Source: Isoetes taiwanensis
Taxonomy: Eukaryota > Streptophyta > Lycopodiopsida > Isoetales > Isoetaceae
Direction of reading: 5' to 3'
Length of the DNA: 64,000 nucleotides
Assembly: GCA_021234155.1 (NCBI GenBank)
Contig: JAJEKV010000124.1
Coordinates: 746,001 to 810,000 of the forward strand
Shown one piece after another: positions 44,289 to 53,292 of the stretch. Under the pieces are notes generated by a model. The model had not been told where the DNA came from and did no database searches. It was given only the letters and a program-made list of their open reading frames with translations. The translations under genes were made by a program, and so were the position numbers. The first letter of the stretch is position 1; the number at the start of each line of letters is the position of its first letter.

Positions 44289-45918
44289 TGTGACGTTCCA
44301 GGGGGAATATACGCTATAAATACGTATATTCCTGGACCCGTCACCATACAAGTCTACCTATGTAGCCTTGTATGCATTAGAAAGTGGCAAGGGGTGCACA
44401 TCTAAGTTAATTGCTTAACTTAGATAACCTTAGGATAAGGCCCATTTCCACATGGCCTTATCCTATTGGGCAACCGCCACACGGCCTCATCCTAGTGGTG
44501 CCACGTGGCATCCCATGTGGACCCACTCCTATATTGGCTCTAACCCTAACCCTAGACCCTTTTCCCTGAACCTAGCACCTGAACTCTCATCTACGTGCCC
44601 GAAACCCCGTTTCGAGCATCGTTCGTCATAGCCTAGCCTGGAGTAGCAGCCCCTGGAAGGTGTGTATGATCATAGAGGGAGCAAGCCTTCGACCCACGGC
44701 AAGGAGCATGGAGACGCCAGGGATGGGAGGAAGCGCTTCTGGAGGAGGTATGTAGAGTAGTGCTCTTGGTAGTTCATCTGGAATTTAGTATCTTGTATCT
44801 AGGGTAGAGCCATCCTAGAACCCTCATGCATCATCTTGAACCCTAATCAAGGAACCCTAACTGTAAGTTAGATTTGTATGATTAGGTTAAGATGTTCTTA
44901 TGATTATTCTCATGATATGATGATTATGTGATGATGGTTGATCATGTTTGCTCCTCTTGTATTGGGAAGGGGGGTAGAGACCCAGGGCCATATGTAGTAT
45001 GTTCCTAGTGTAGATCCCTTAGTTCCTATTATATTGCGGCCTGTGCATAGGAACCCACCGGGCTATGGAAGCTATGATGTGACTCAGCACTACACAACGG
45101 GGCTAGAGGCAAGATGGAGGGAGGATCCCTGCCGAGTGGGGGCTACGGGGGATTCCATAGTGGGCTAGGCTTATGGTCGGTCACTTCGTGTGGGCCGAGC
45201 ATGGGTCTGACACCTCCTGGGGCAATGGTGTCGCCCTGCCTCTCAAGAGTTGCAAGTGTCAGCTTGGCTCTTGTTTTGGGGGGTTCAGTCGGGTACGAAT
45301 CGTGTGTCGCCACGATTCTCTAGCTGCCCGTGGAGCCTCTAGACCCCGGGAAGGGGAGATGCAACCCTTCCTACCTCAATGGACCAGGAAGATGCAACCT
45401 GGAGTAGTCCCGATGGGTGATGCCATGGGATTGCATATCCGGAAGGTTAGAGTCATGCCAGAGCCTGATCTAGCCCATCTGCAAAGTATGCACAGGAGGG
45501 GCGGATGGAGTGGTCAACCCTAGCCATTGTCTTATGCCAGCCCCGCCATTGTTATGACTCGATCTGCTCTATCTTGAGGCCTATCCAGTCAGTCGACTTC
45601 CTTATGTGTCAGAGCCATGGGTAGGAGCTCTCATGTTTTATGGCATATGATTATGTTCTTTGCACTTATGGATATGTGGTTGAGCTACCATTCGAGGTAG
45701 TATGTTGCTTGTATTGCTAGTTCTGACGATGTTTGTGCTTCCGCTGTGATAGGAGCCCATAGGGGAAGGGCACGCAAGACACCTTCGTGTCCCCTTCCCG
45801 CACTACGATCATCTCAGAGTGCGGGATAGACGGAGGGCCCGTGCGGTTGAAGGACCGGATGGGGGATTTCCTGCCGGGTGTACGGCCGGGTGCCGTATAT
45901 TTAGCAGGGAGCGTCACA
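44289..45918 (+). repeat. 5' LTR
   Basis: 1,630 bp, TGTGACG...CGTCACA, 7-bp perfect terminal inverted repeat. It lacks a ~17-bp segment (GCATTCCAGATGAGTTA region) that the 3' LTR has. Its ORFs (for example 45,173-45,523) recur in the 3' LTR but look noncoding. Confidence 0.93.
44304..44332 (+). promoter_or_regulatory. Conserved stem-loop with TATA-like loop at the LTR start
   Basis: GGAATATACG (44,304-44,313) pairs with CGTATATTCC (44,323-44,332) around the loop CTATAAATA. The same is in the 3' LTR (about 55,798). The diverged LTR at 23.85 kb has changed both arms together and kept CATAAATA in the loop. Confidence 0.65.
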
Positions 45919-45919
45919 A

Positions 45920-45931
45920 TGGTATCAGAGC
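45920..45931 (+). promoter_or_regulatory. Primer-binding site (initiator tRNA-Met)
   Basis: TGGTATCAGAGC lies one base after the 5' LTR end and matches the standard plant tRNA-Met(i) primer site. Confidence 0.93.
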
Positions 45932-46403
45932 GATGTTCTTGGTTGACCAAGAACTAGCACTGACCATAACCATGAAAGTAGTCTAACAGACCTATAGGGG
46001 TGTGAAATAAAAATTTCCACCATCGAACCTCGAACATAGGGGAAAATTGTTTTTCTCCTAGGTAGTGGGTCCGAAAATAGGTTAAGTGTTAGACGAAGAA
46101 ATGAATGAGTCAAATTCACCTTCTAGTAAATTTGAAGTGAAAATTATGCATCTGCATCAAATTTCACCTAAAATGGGTCGAAGAATTATGCCAATCTGAG
46201 ACCTGAGTGAAAAATGGCGCAAATCCATAATTAATACTTCAAACTATTAGAAAATTTGAAAATTCTAAGGTACAATACGAAATTAAGTATGCATATCAAT
46301 AATTAAATATGTACTAATAATTAGGGTACATTGGTGTAATTAATAAGGGGGCTAATAAGTAGGCCTATTAATGGTAGGAGAATATTCCCAGGGGACCCTC
46401 CTT

Positions 46404-46411
46404 TTTAAATA
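46404..46411 (+). promoter_or_regulatory. Candidate TATA-like element of the H3-like gene
   Basis: TTTAAATA lies 96 bp before the H3-like ATG at 46,500, followed by a CT-rich leader. It is weaker than the X TATA boxes, and transcription from the LTR is an alternative. Confidence 0.35.
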
Positions 46412-46499
46412 TCTTGCCACCTCATTTTCCCCTCCAACATTCTCTCCACCTTATCTCTCTTGATCAGCCTTACGTCATCCATTTCTTAGACCGTTAAAT

Positions 46500-47643
46500 A
46501 TGGCACGCACGAAGCAGACAGCTAGGAAGTTTGGGGAGAGGCCTACGCTCTCGATGGCACAGGTAGCAGCAGGTCGCCATGTCAAGAAGGTTCTGCCACA
46601 CCTTCGACCAAAGCCAGGCGACGAGGCATTTTCCTCCAGTGATGAGACCTTCCACGTTTCCCAGGAGGAGGGCGCAGGTAGCAGCAGCAGCTCTTCGTCG
46701 GTGGGCACTCAGCGAACCGACGAGTCTCGCCATTTTGGACCCTCGTCTGACACAGAGGTGGAGCAGCAAGATGAAGAGCAGGAGGAGAACCAAGAGCAGT
46801 CGCAGCACCAGACCCAAGAGGCGGGCCCTTCGTCAACAAAGAAAAAGGGCAAGAATAAGGTGGCAGAGTGGCCAGAGGAAATGGAGGCAAGAAAGAAGAG
46901 GGAGAGGGAGCTGCTCGAGAAGGAGCGGCGAACGAAGAGAAGAAACGATAGGCCTCGCGGGACTGTCGTGATTGAAGAACCTCACCCCCGCGGGCCAGAT
47001 GAGGAGGAAGAGGTAGGAGGAGGCGGCAGTGACGAGGAGGAAGAGGAAGAAGCCGAGGAGGGAGAGGAAGTCGTTGAGGAGCCTTCAGACCCCAACGCAC
47101 GCCCACCCTACCCGAAGTGGCCCAAAACACCAAAGGTAGTCAAGAAGCAGAAGGTGGGCGAGCGGGCATTCGCGCTCCGTGAGGACCGCGAATTCAAGCG
47201 TAAGCTGAAGGCGTACCAGGAGTACCTCTGTCGTTGGACGAGGTACAATGACTGGTATTGCAAGCAGAACGTGTCAAAGGCGGCCAGCCGAAGAAGAACC
47301 AGCCGAAGCCGCCACCTCCACGTCCAGTGAAGCCGAAGAGGACCCACCATGGGCCTAACTCTCGGCACGCCCGTGTTTTTCGGGGGATTAGGCACTTCCA
47401 GCAGTGCACTAATCTCCTGATCAGGAAGGCTCCTTTTGGGCGCCTGATGCGGGAAGTTATGCAGGAGTTCGTCACCGACTATAGGGTGACATCGTTGACG
47501 ACACGGGTCCTGCAGGTGGCAGCCGAGGCGAGCTGACCCAGCTTTTTGAGGAGGGCAACTTATGCGCAATCCACGCCAAGAGGGTGACCGTAATGCCCAA
47601 GGATCTCCACTTCGCGCGGAGGATTCGCAAGAAGTACCCTTGA
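46500..47643 (+). pseudogene. Histone H3-like gene inside the chromovirus (copy 2, two frameshifts)
   Basis: The frame from ATG 46,500 begins MARTKQTARK, identical to the H3 N-terminal tail through K9 (initiator Met included), then diverges at S10 (Phe here). It runs through a Ser/Glu/Gln-rich acidic region, a Lys/Arg-rich block, an EEE-rich block and KRKLKAYQEYL to 47,330. The histone fold follows in another frame (about 47,290-47,533): GIRHFQ, NLLIRKAPFGRLMREVMQEF. After a one-base loss near 47,530 it finishes [16 protein letters not shown] and RRIRK, ending at TGA 47,643. Canonical H3 has [16 protein letters not shown], so this end is very close to normal H3. The tail-to-core insert is roughly 230 residues longer than in H3. 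The gene has no visible introns and lies between primer-binding site and gag on the element's strand. The broken frames argue this copy is dead. Confidence 0.9.
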
Positions 47644-47844
47644 ACCTCTTAAATTTTGTAACTGTGATTAAAATTTTTGGTGTAATTTGACTATCCTCTA
47701 TAAATATATAAATTCTTTCTCTTGTAAAATTGATGAAAAAGGTAGTTAGATAAGTCAGATTGTACTAAAATTTTTTGCATTTAACTTGTAATAGTTCAGC
47801 TATTCCGCCCCTAATTAGGAAAATTAATTTTCGGAGCAAAACTG

Positions 47845-48116
47845 GCGAAACCGGAAGGGTCCACGCCAAACCCCCTTCCAAACGCTTCGGAAGGCCCTTT
47901 CGCGCGAACCCTTCCGATTTGGCCTCTGGACGTCCATTTTGCTCAGGAAAAGTTGCATGCTAAGCTAGAATTGATCAAATAGTCATGTTAGGATCTTTCG
48001 AACCTTAAAAATTCGTCAAATTTGTTTCAAAATTGCGAAACCGGAAGGGTCCGCGCCAAACCCCCTTCCAAACGTTTTGGAACGCCCTTTCGCGCGAACC
48101 CTTCTGATTTGGCCCT
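47845..48116. repeat. Pair of ~80-bp direct repeats between H3-like and X genes (copy 2)
   Basis: Units at 47,845-47,930 and 48,035-48,115 share GCGAAACCGGAAGGGTCC, GCCAAACCCCCTTCCAAACG and CCCTTTCGCGCGAACCCTTC, 190 bp apart. The position matches the repeat pair between H3 and X in copy 1. Confidence 0.85.
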
Positions 48117-48287
48117 TTTTAGCCTAATTTGACGAATTTTGACCTAACAACCTGCCATGTAGTGTTTCTTGCCTTGTTTTGCTTAGATTTGCACTTCATG
48201 GTAGCTCATTTGGACACCCATAAGCCTAGAACGAAAGTCTCCCCCATCAAGAACACTTGTGCACGGAACCCGAGGCAGACCCTAGTC

Positions 48288-48295
48288 TATAAAAA
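48288..48295 (+). promoter_or_regulatory. TATA box of gene X, copy 2
   Basis: TATAAAAA starts 117 bp before the X ATG at 48,405. It is the same arrangement as in copy 1 (119 bp), so X probably has its own promoter rather than relying on the LTR. Confidence 0.65.
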
Positions 48296-48404
48296 GGGGC
48301 CTCATTTGTCATTTTCCCCCATCAAAACTGCTCTCAGCACTTTAGGCGATTTTCCAGCTCTCTACTCATCTTCACAAGCCATTTTTCATAGCTATCTCTG
48401 CTCA

Positions 48405-49879
48405 ATGGCGCCATCAAGCTTTGTTAGATGGTACAATGAGGCCAATCACATCCGTGATTTCCCTGCCGAGCAAGCCTTCCATGTCTTTGATCATCTCTTT
48501 GATCTCCATGCCACTTTGACTAGAACTCCCTACTACACCGACATCATTTGCCAATATGACCAGCAGATCCTACCCTGGGAAGTTAGCTTGCTGCCTAGGG
48601 GAGGGAAATGGGTATCCCTAGACTCGCTTAGCCAAGCTTTAGGAGGGGGATCCAAAAGCAAACTGTGGGATAGGACTAGACATATGCCTGACTATATGAC
48701 TTGCAAGTATAATAGGCATAGGTACCTCTCAGCTCCTGCAGCCGTAGCTTTGTTCATGCAGTATAAGTCAATCAACAAGGCAGGTGAGCCCTCAATTCAG
48801 CCCTTAGATCTAGCACCTCTCGACACCCGAAGGGAGCAGATCAGCATCCATGAGATCGACTCTACAGAGTACGAGTACTATGGCGCGACATCAGGAACAC
48901 CCATGCTGCAGATCGAGCAAGATTACGAGCAGCAAGGGGAGGAGAACCCAAGTTGGGAGATGAGAGAGGCAACAAGGACGGAGAGGCGAATAACTAGGCA
49001 GGAAGGCACACTAAGGCGAGATTTCGAACCGCCAGTTGGCATCACAGCCCTGTCACCAGTGATCATCGACGGCGAGGAGTACATATTGGCTAACGACATC
49101 ATCAACCTTCCCCATTGCCAAGAAGAAGGTCTCAGAATCGATGAGCTCCTAGGCTTAATTGCACAAGAACAGGGCAGCGACTTCATCGACTACTCCTACC
49201 AGGAAATCCCAAGGGAAGTAGCGGAGCGACACTCCTACGCCGGGGAGACAATGTCGGATATACAAGCTTATCAGCAGATAAGGCAGATGTATTAACAACA
49301 GGAGCCCATCATCCCGGAGGAGGAGTTTCAGCAGATACAAAGCAGATTGTATAAGCCAGGAAGAGATCCAAGCTCTAGCCGACCAGTCCGTTCCAGGAGT
49401 TCTCGTGAATTACCACAATGTGGAGGGACCACGAAGACCTCATAGCAATTGACATCTATGGGGAAGCAACTGGCAGAAGAGGCATAGGGTCCAACATCGC
49501 GGGGAAAGGTAAGGCGCTTCGATACTATCTTCCAGCTCTTAGCCAAGGGCAGATGATAGTATTCCACAAGGAGGTTAGCCCAAGAGGAGAAGAGTCTGTC
49601 GCGCTCCTCATAGCCCGCTCTGGCTTTGGGCAGCACGCCAGACTAGACTACGGATTGGATCATGTCATCCTTTTTAAGAGATCCGTAGCTCTTCACTACC
49701 TCGACTTCGCCAGGGGCCACCTCAGGGATGCACATTTGTCAGTAGTGGCGGCAACGACACCCGAACTCCCAGCACCCCAGATGGCAAGAGCACTTGAAGG
49801 AGGATCAGCCGCAAGGATCTTGCACAACGTCGGCAAAGGGCTACATCTCAAGAACATAAGAACTTCTTCAAGAACATGA
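48405..49879 (+). pseudogene. Protein X, copy 2, inside the chromovirus
   Basis: ATG 48,405 (MAPSSFVRWYN) is preferred over upstream codons because it matches the start of copy 1 and follows a TATA box by 117 bp. The frame is open to TAA at 49,293. Homology to copy 1 continues past that stop, then shifts frame and goes on in 49,418-49,879 (ALRYYLPALSQGQM, PRGEESVALLIARS, FGQHAR). Full length would be about 490 residues. It is rich in Tyr/Arg at the N-terminus (YMTCKYNRHRYLSAPAAVAL, also seen in copy 1 as IYINRKRYFSYTAVVAI) and acidic in the middle. There is no known domain, membrane segment or signal peptide. Function unknown. Conservation with H3 in two elements suggests a role tied to chromatin or to the element's cycle, which is inference. 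Confidence 0.75.
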
Positions 49880-50108
49880 AGGGCCATCGATGATGGAAAA
49901 ATTTGCTTTGTCCTCAGTTAAATTGTATTGAATAATCTCTCTTTTAGATATTATCATGTATTTCATGAAATGTACCTCTAAATATTAATGACTTATTATG
50001 ATCTTAACTTGTAAGTGGAATTTTCACATGATTTCTTTTGTATCTAACAATAAATTAATTGTAAATGGATATGATTGAGATGTAACCCAAATAACAAATA
50101 TTGATGAT

Positions 50109-50118
50109 TAACCCTTGC
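50109..50118 (+). promoter_or_regulatory. Candidate splice acceptor before gag
   Basis: AACCCTTGCAG precedes the gag region. If real, splicing from a donor near the LTR or primer site could remove H3-X from a gag-pol message. The donor was not identified. Confidence 0.25.
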
Positions 50119-50218
50119 AGCCAGGAACACCGGCTCAGGTTCCCAAGGCCAGGGCCGACATCACCAGTGGGTACCCAGAAACCTATTTGGACGTGATCAA
50201 AATGACAACAACGAAGAA

Positions 50219-51690
50219 ATGACGGTGGAATCAGTCAACGCAAGGCTCGTCCAGATGAGGAATCAGATGCATCAGCTGATCCATTGGGCCACCCCATTGA
50301 TGAATGCCCAAGAATATGCACCTGCACCACCTCCACCCCCACCACTGCCTCAGCAAGGCGTCGAGGAAGGTCCACAGCCGGAGGGGCAAGACAATCAGGG
50401 AAATGTCAGAGACAGAAAGAGGAAAAGGAGGAACAGAAGGACACCAACACCACCTAGCTCCAGTTCATCAGACATTCGGACAGCCAAGATAGTTCTAGCT
50501 CAGAAAGTGAGTCCGATACTTCACAGGTAAGAGCCAGGGCAAGGAAGGCAGATGACTATCAAAAGAAAGTTGATAGTGCTATGAGCAATGTGTAGAAGAC
50601 TAGGAAGTTGGGTCAGTTCTCAGGGAAGGATAGGTCAGGTGTGGAGGCAGAAGCCTGGCTTGACGAGATGGAGGAGTTTGGCAACTCTTATGGCATGAAG
50701 GACAAGGATATAGGGAAGGTTGCTACATCAAACTTGATAGGAGCAGCCAGAATTTGGTGGAAAGGCTACGCAAAGTCCAACAAGCTCAAAAGAAACAATT
50801 GCAGATTCAAGACCTTCAGCAAGGCCTTTCGCAGACATTATGTGCCTAGATCATATACTAGCAGGCAGATCCAGCAATTCTACAGATTGAACTAAGGTAC
50901 CTTGTCAGTAGCAAAGTACACAGAGGAATTCATGCGACTCAGGCTCCATGTCCTCGGAGTTTCGGAAAGGCAAGCGGTTGAAACCTACATTGAGGGATTG
51001 AACAGCAATATCAAAAGGCTAGTCCGAGCAATCAACCCAAAGTCAGTGGCAGAAGCCGAGGATAAAGCCATAAGTTTGGAAGAAGCTCCAGCAACGCCAG
51101 GGGAGAAACAGTCGGCCTTCAAAGGAAAGTCAACAGGGCAGTACCAAGGGCAGTACCAGAGTAAGCAATCAGCAGCTACGCCATCAAGAGGCCAGCAGCA
51201 AGGAAGAGCTCAGGGTAAGAACTTTGGGGATCGTAAGCCGCAGAATGCATCAGAGGGTAGTGCCCTAAAGCGTCTTTTAGACAGTCTGACGAAGGAGAAG
51301 AGACATGAGTGTATCGAGGAGAAGCTATGTTTCAGGTGCTTCCAGCCAGGGCACCGAACACATCAGTGCCCATTCGTCATGCAGGCAGCTTTGGCAGAGC
51401 TTGGGGATTGGGATTCACCAACAGAAGCAAGTGAAGACGACGATCAGCATGAGGCTCAGGACTTCATAGATGGTGAGTGCCATATTTGTGCAAATATTGA
51501 GTCAGGTGATATTGAAAATCAGTCGACAGTCATTGCGGCTGATGGAATCATAGATAGCAACCCATATGTAGTCCTCATAGACACAGGTAGCTATCACAAC
51601 TTTGCCTCCCCTAGGCTGGCTGCCCTAATGAAGAACAAGGTATTGAAGTCTAAGCCAAGGCCAGTTGCTATGGCAAACGGTGCCATTCGG
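50219..51690 (+). pseudogene. gag: gag of the chromovirus (interrupted)
   Basis: The N-terminal frame (50,219-50,530) has a Pro-rich stretch and RKRKRRNRR. The gag core follows in the next frame: WLDEMEEFGNSYGM, IGAARIWWKGYAK, FKTFSKAFRRHYVP, then, after TAA 50,893, GTLSVAKYTEEFMRLR. This is retrotransposon gag. A zinc knuckle CFRCFQPGHRTHQC (C-x2-C-x4-H-x4-C) is near 51,330-51,372. Interruptions: a frameshift near 50,480, TAG at 50,593 and TAA at 50,893, the last at a position where related gags usually have Gln (LxQGxxxVxxY). Gag would form the particle that packages the RNA. Confidence 0.85.
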
Positions 51691-51890
51691 CACATAAGGG
51701 GAGGAGGATCACATTCGACATAGACCTTAGTGGAAGTAAGTGGCCGATGGGGGCAGAGGTCATGGAAATTGGAAGGTATGACCTGATAGTAGGAATGGAA
51801 TTCCTAAAGCCAGCGAAAGCCATGATCGACTGCGACCGTAATGAGATCTCCATGACAGCACCGGACGGCACCAAATTCATAGTGAAAGGT
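51540..51890 (+). pseudogene. Aspartic protease domain of pol
   Basis: VVLIDTGSYHNFASPRLA near 51,570-51,625 holds the catalytic D-T-G, fused in frame with the end of gag. After a one-base shift near 51,690-51,720 the flap and C-terminal half continue ([19 protein letters not shown]), as in Ty3 proteases. It processes Gag-Pol. Confidence 0.8.
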
Positions 51891-52019
51891 AAGAAGGCAG
51901 CTTCTCCTATGCAGTGTATTTCTTTGAAGCAGCTAAGGAAGAGTATAAAAAGAAATAAGGTGGACTATATTTTGAGGTTAGAGGCAATTGAGCCAAATAA
52001 ACAGGATGGAAGTGACCAA

Positions 52020-53290
52020 AAGGGGAATCAGTTGCCAAAGCCAGTAGCAAGGCTCAAATCAGAATTTAAGGATGTATTCCCGGATGAAATCTGGCAGCTA
52101 CCACCTTATAGGGGTGTAGAATGTGAGATCACATTAGCTCGAGATGCTAAGCCTACCAGCAAGGCACCATACAGGATGAGCACCCCGGAGCTGATAGAGC
52201 TCAAGAAACAGCTCCAGGAATTGCTTGAGCTTGGATTTATTAGAGCAAGTGTGTCTCCTTTTGGAGCACCTATACTCTTCGTGAAGAAGAAAGATGGCAG
52301 CCTAAGAATGTGCATAGACTATCGCCAGCTCAACAAGCAAACGATTAAGAATAAGTATGCATTGCCAAGGGCAGATGATTTAATGGACCAGCTCCAAGGA
52401 GCAAAGGTATTCTCTAAGATTGACTTAAGGTCAGGGGTACCACCAGATAAGAATAAAAGAAGAGGATATCCATAAGACCGTCTTTAGAACGCGGTATGGT
52501 CACTTTGAGTTTACAGTAATGCCCTTTGGTTTGTCGAATGCTCCAGCAACTTTTATGCGCCTCATGAACGACATCTTCAGAGAATTCTTGGATGAGTTTG
52601 TCATTGTTTTCTTCGACGACATTCTAGTCTACAGCAAGTCCCTTGAAGATCATTGTCAGCATTTGAGGAAAGTGTTGGAGAAATTGAGACGTCATCGGTT
52701 ATATGGGAAGCTCTCCAAGTGCCACTTTGCAACAGGTCGAGTGGAATACTTGGGGCATGTGGTAACAGCTGAGGGAATTTCTACAGATCCATCTAAGATT
52801 GAGGCAATAGTTGATTGGCCAGCTCCAAGAAATGTGGCAGAAGTAAGAAGCTTTCTCGGATTGGCGGGATATTACAGAAAGTTCGTAAAGGACTTTGCTA
52901 AGTGGGCATCCCCTTTGTCGGACCTCACTAAGGCCAAGAAGATTAAGGATTGGACTAATCATTGATTAGAGAAAGTCCAAGCTTCCTTTGAGAAGCTCAA
53001 GGAGGCCTTAACAACAGCTCAAGTGCTTGTTCTCCCGGATCCGAGTAAAGATAAGCTGGTAGCAACAGATGCAAGTAAGATAGCAACAGGGGCAGTCTTG
53101 ATGCAAGAAGGAAGAGTAGTCGCCTACGACTCCAAGAAGATGAATGATCCCGAGCAACGCTACCCAACGCATGATCAGGAGCTGCTAGCCATTGTTAGGG
53201 CATTAAGGATATGGAGGCATTATTTGCTGGGAAGGAAGTTTCAGTTAGATACTGATCACCAGAGCCTTTAGTACCTTAGGCAAAGGAGGT
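52020..53290 (+). pseudogene. Reverse transcriptase and RNase H (interrupted)
   Basis: RT blocks run in order: [40 protein letters not shown], a one-G insertion near 52,435 in [28 protein letters not shown], the catalytic [11 protein letters not shown] (FxDD), YLGHVV and [13 protein letters not shown] at 52,963 interrupts the connection. RNase H follows: VATDASKIATGAVL (Asp), ERYPTHDQELLAIVRAL-type block (Glu) and LDTDHQSL (Asp), then TAG at 53,269. All catalytic residues are present, so inactivation is by stops and one shift only. Confidence 0.88.
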
Positions 53291-53292
53291 GG

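Noticed and set aside
44540-44560. CCCTAACCCTAA telomere-like sequence
   Set aside because: Only two or three units, present in every LTR copy at the same place. It is part of the LTR and not an interstitial telomere.
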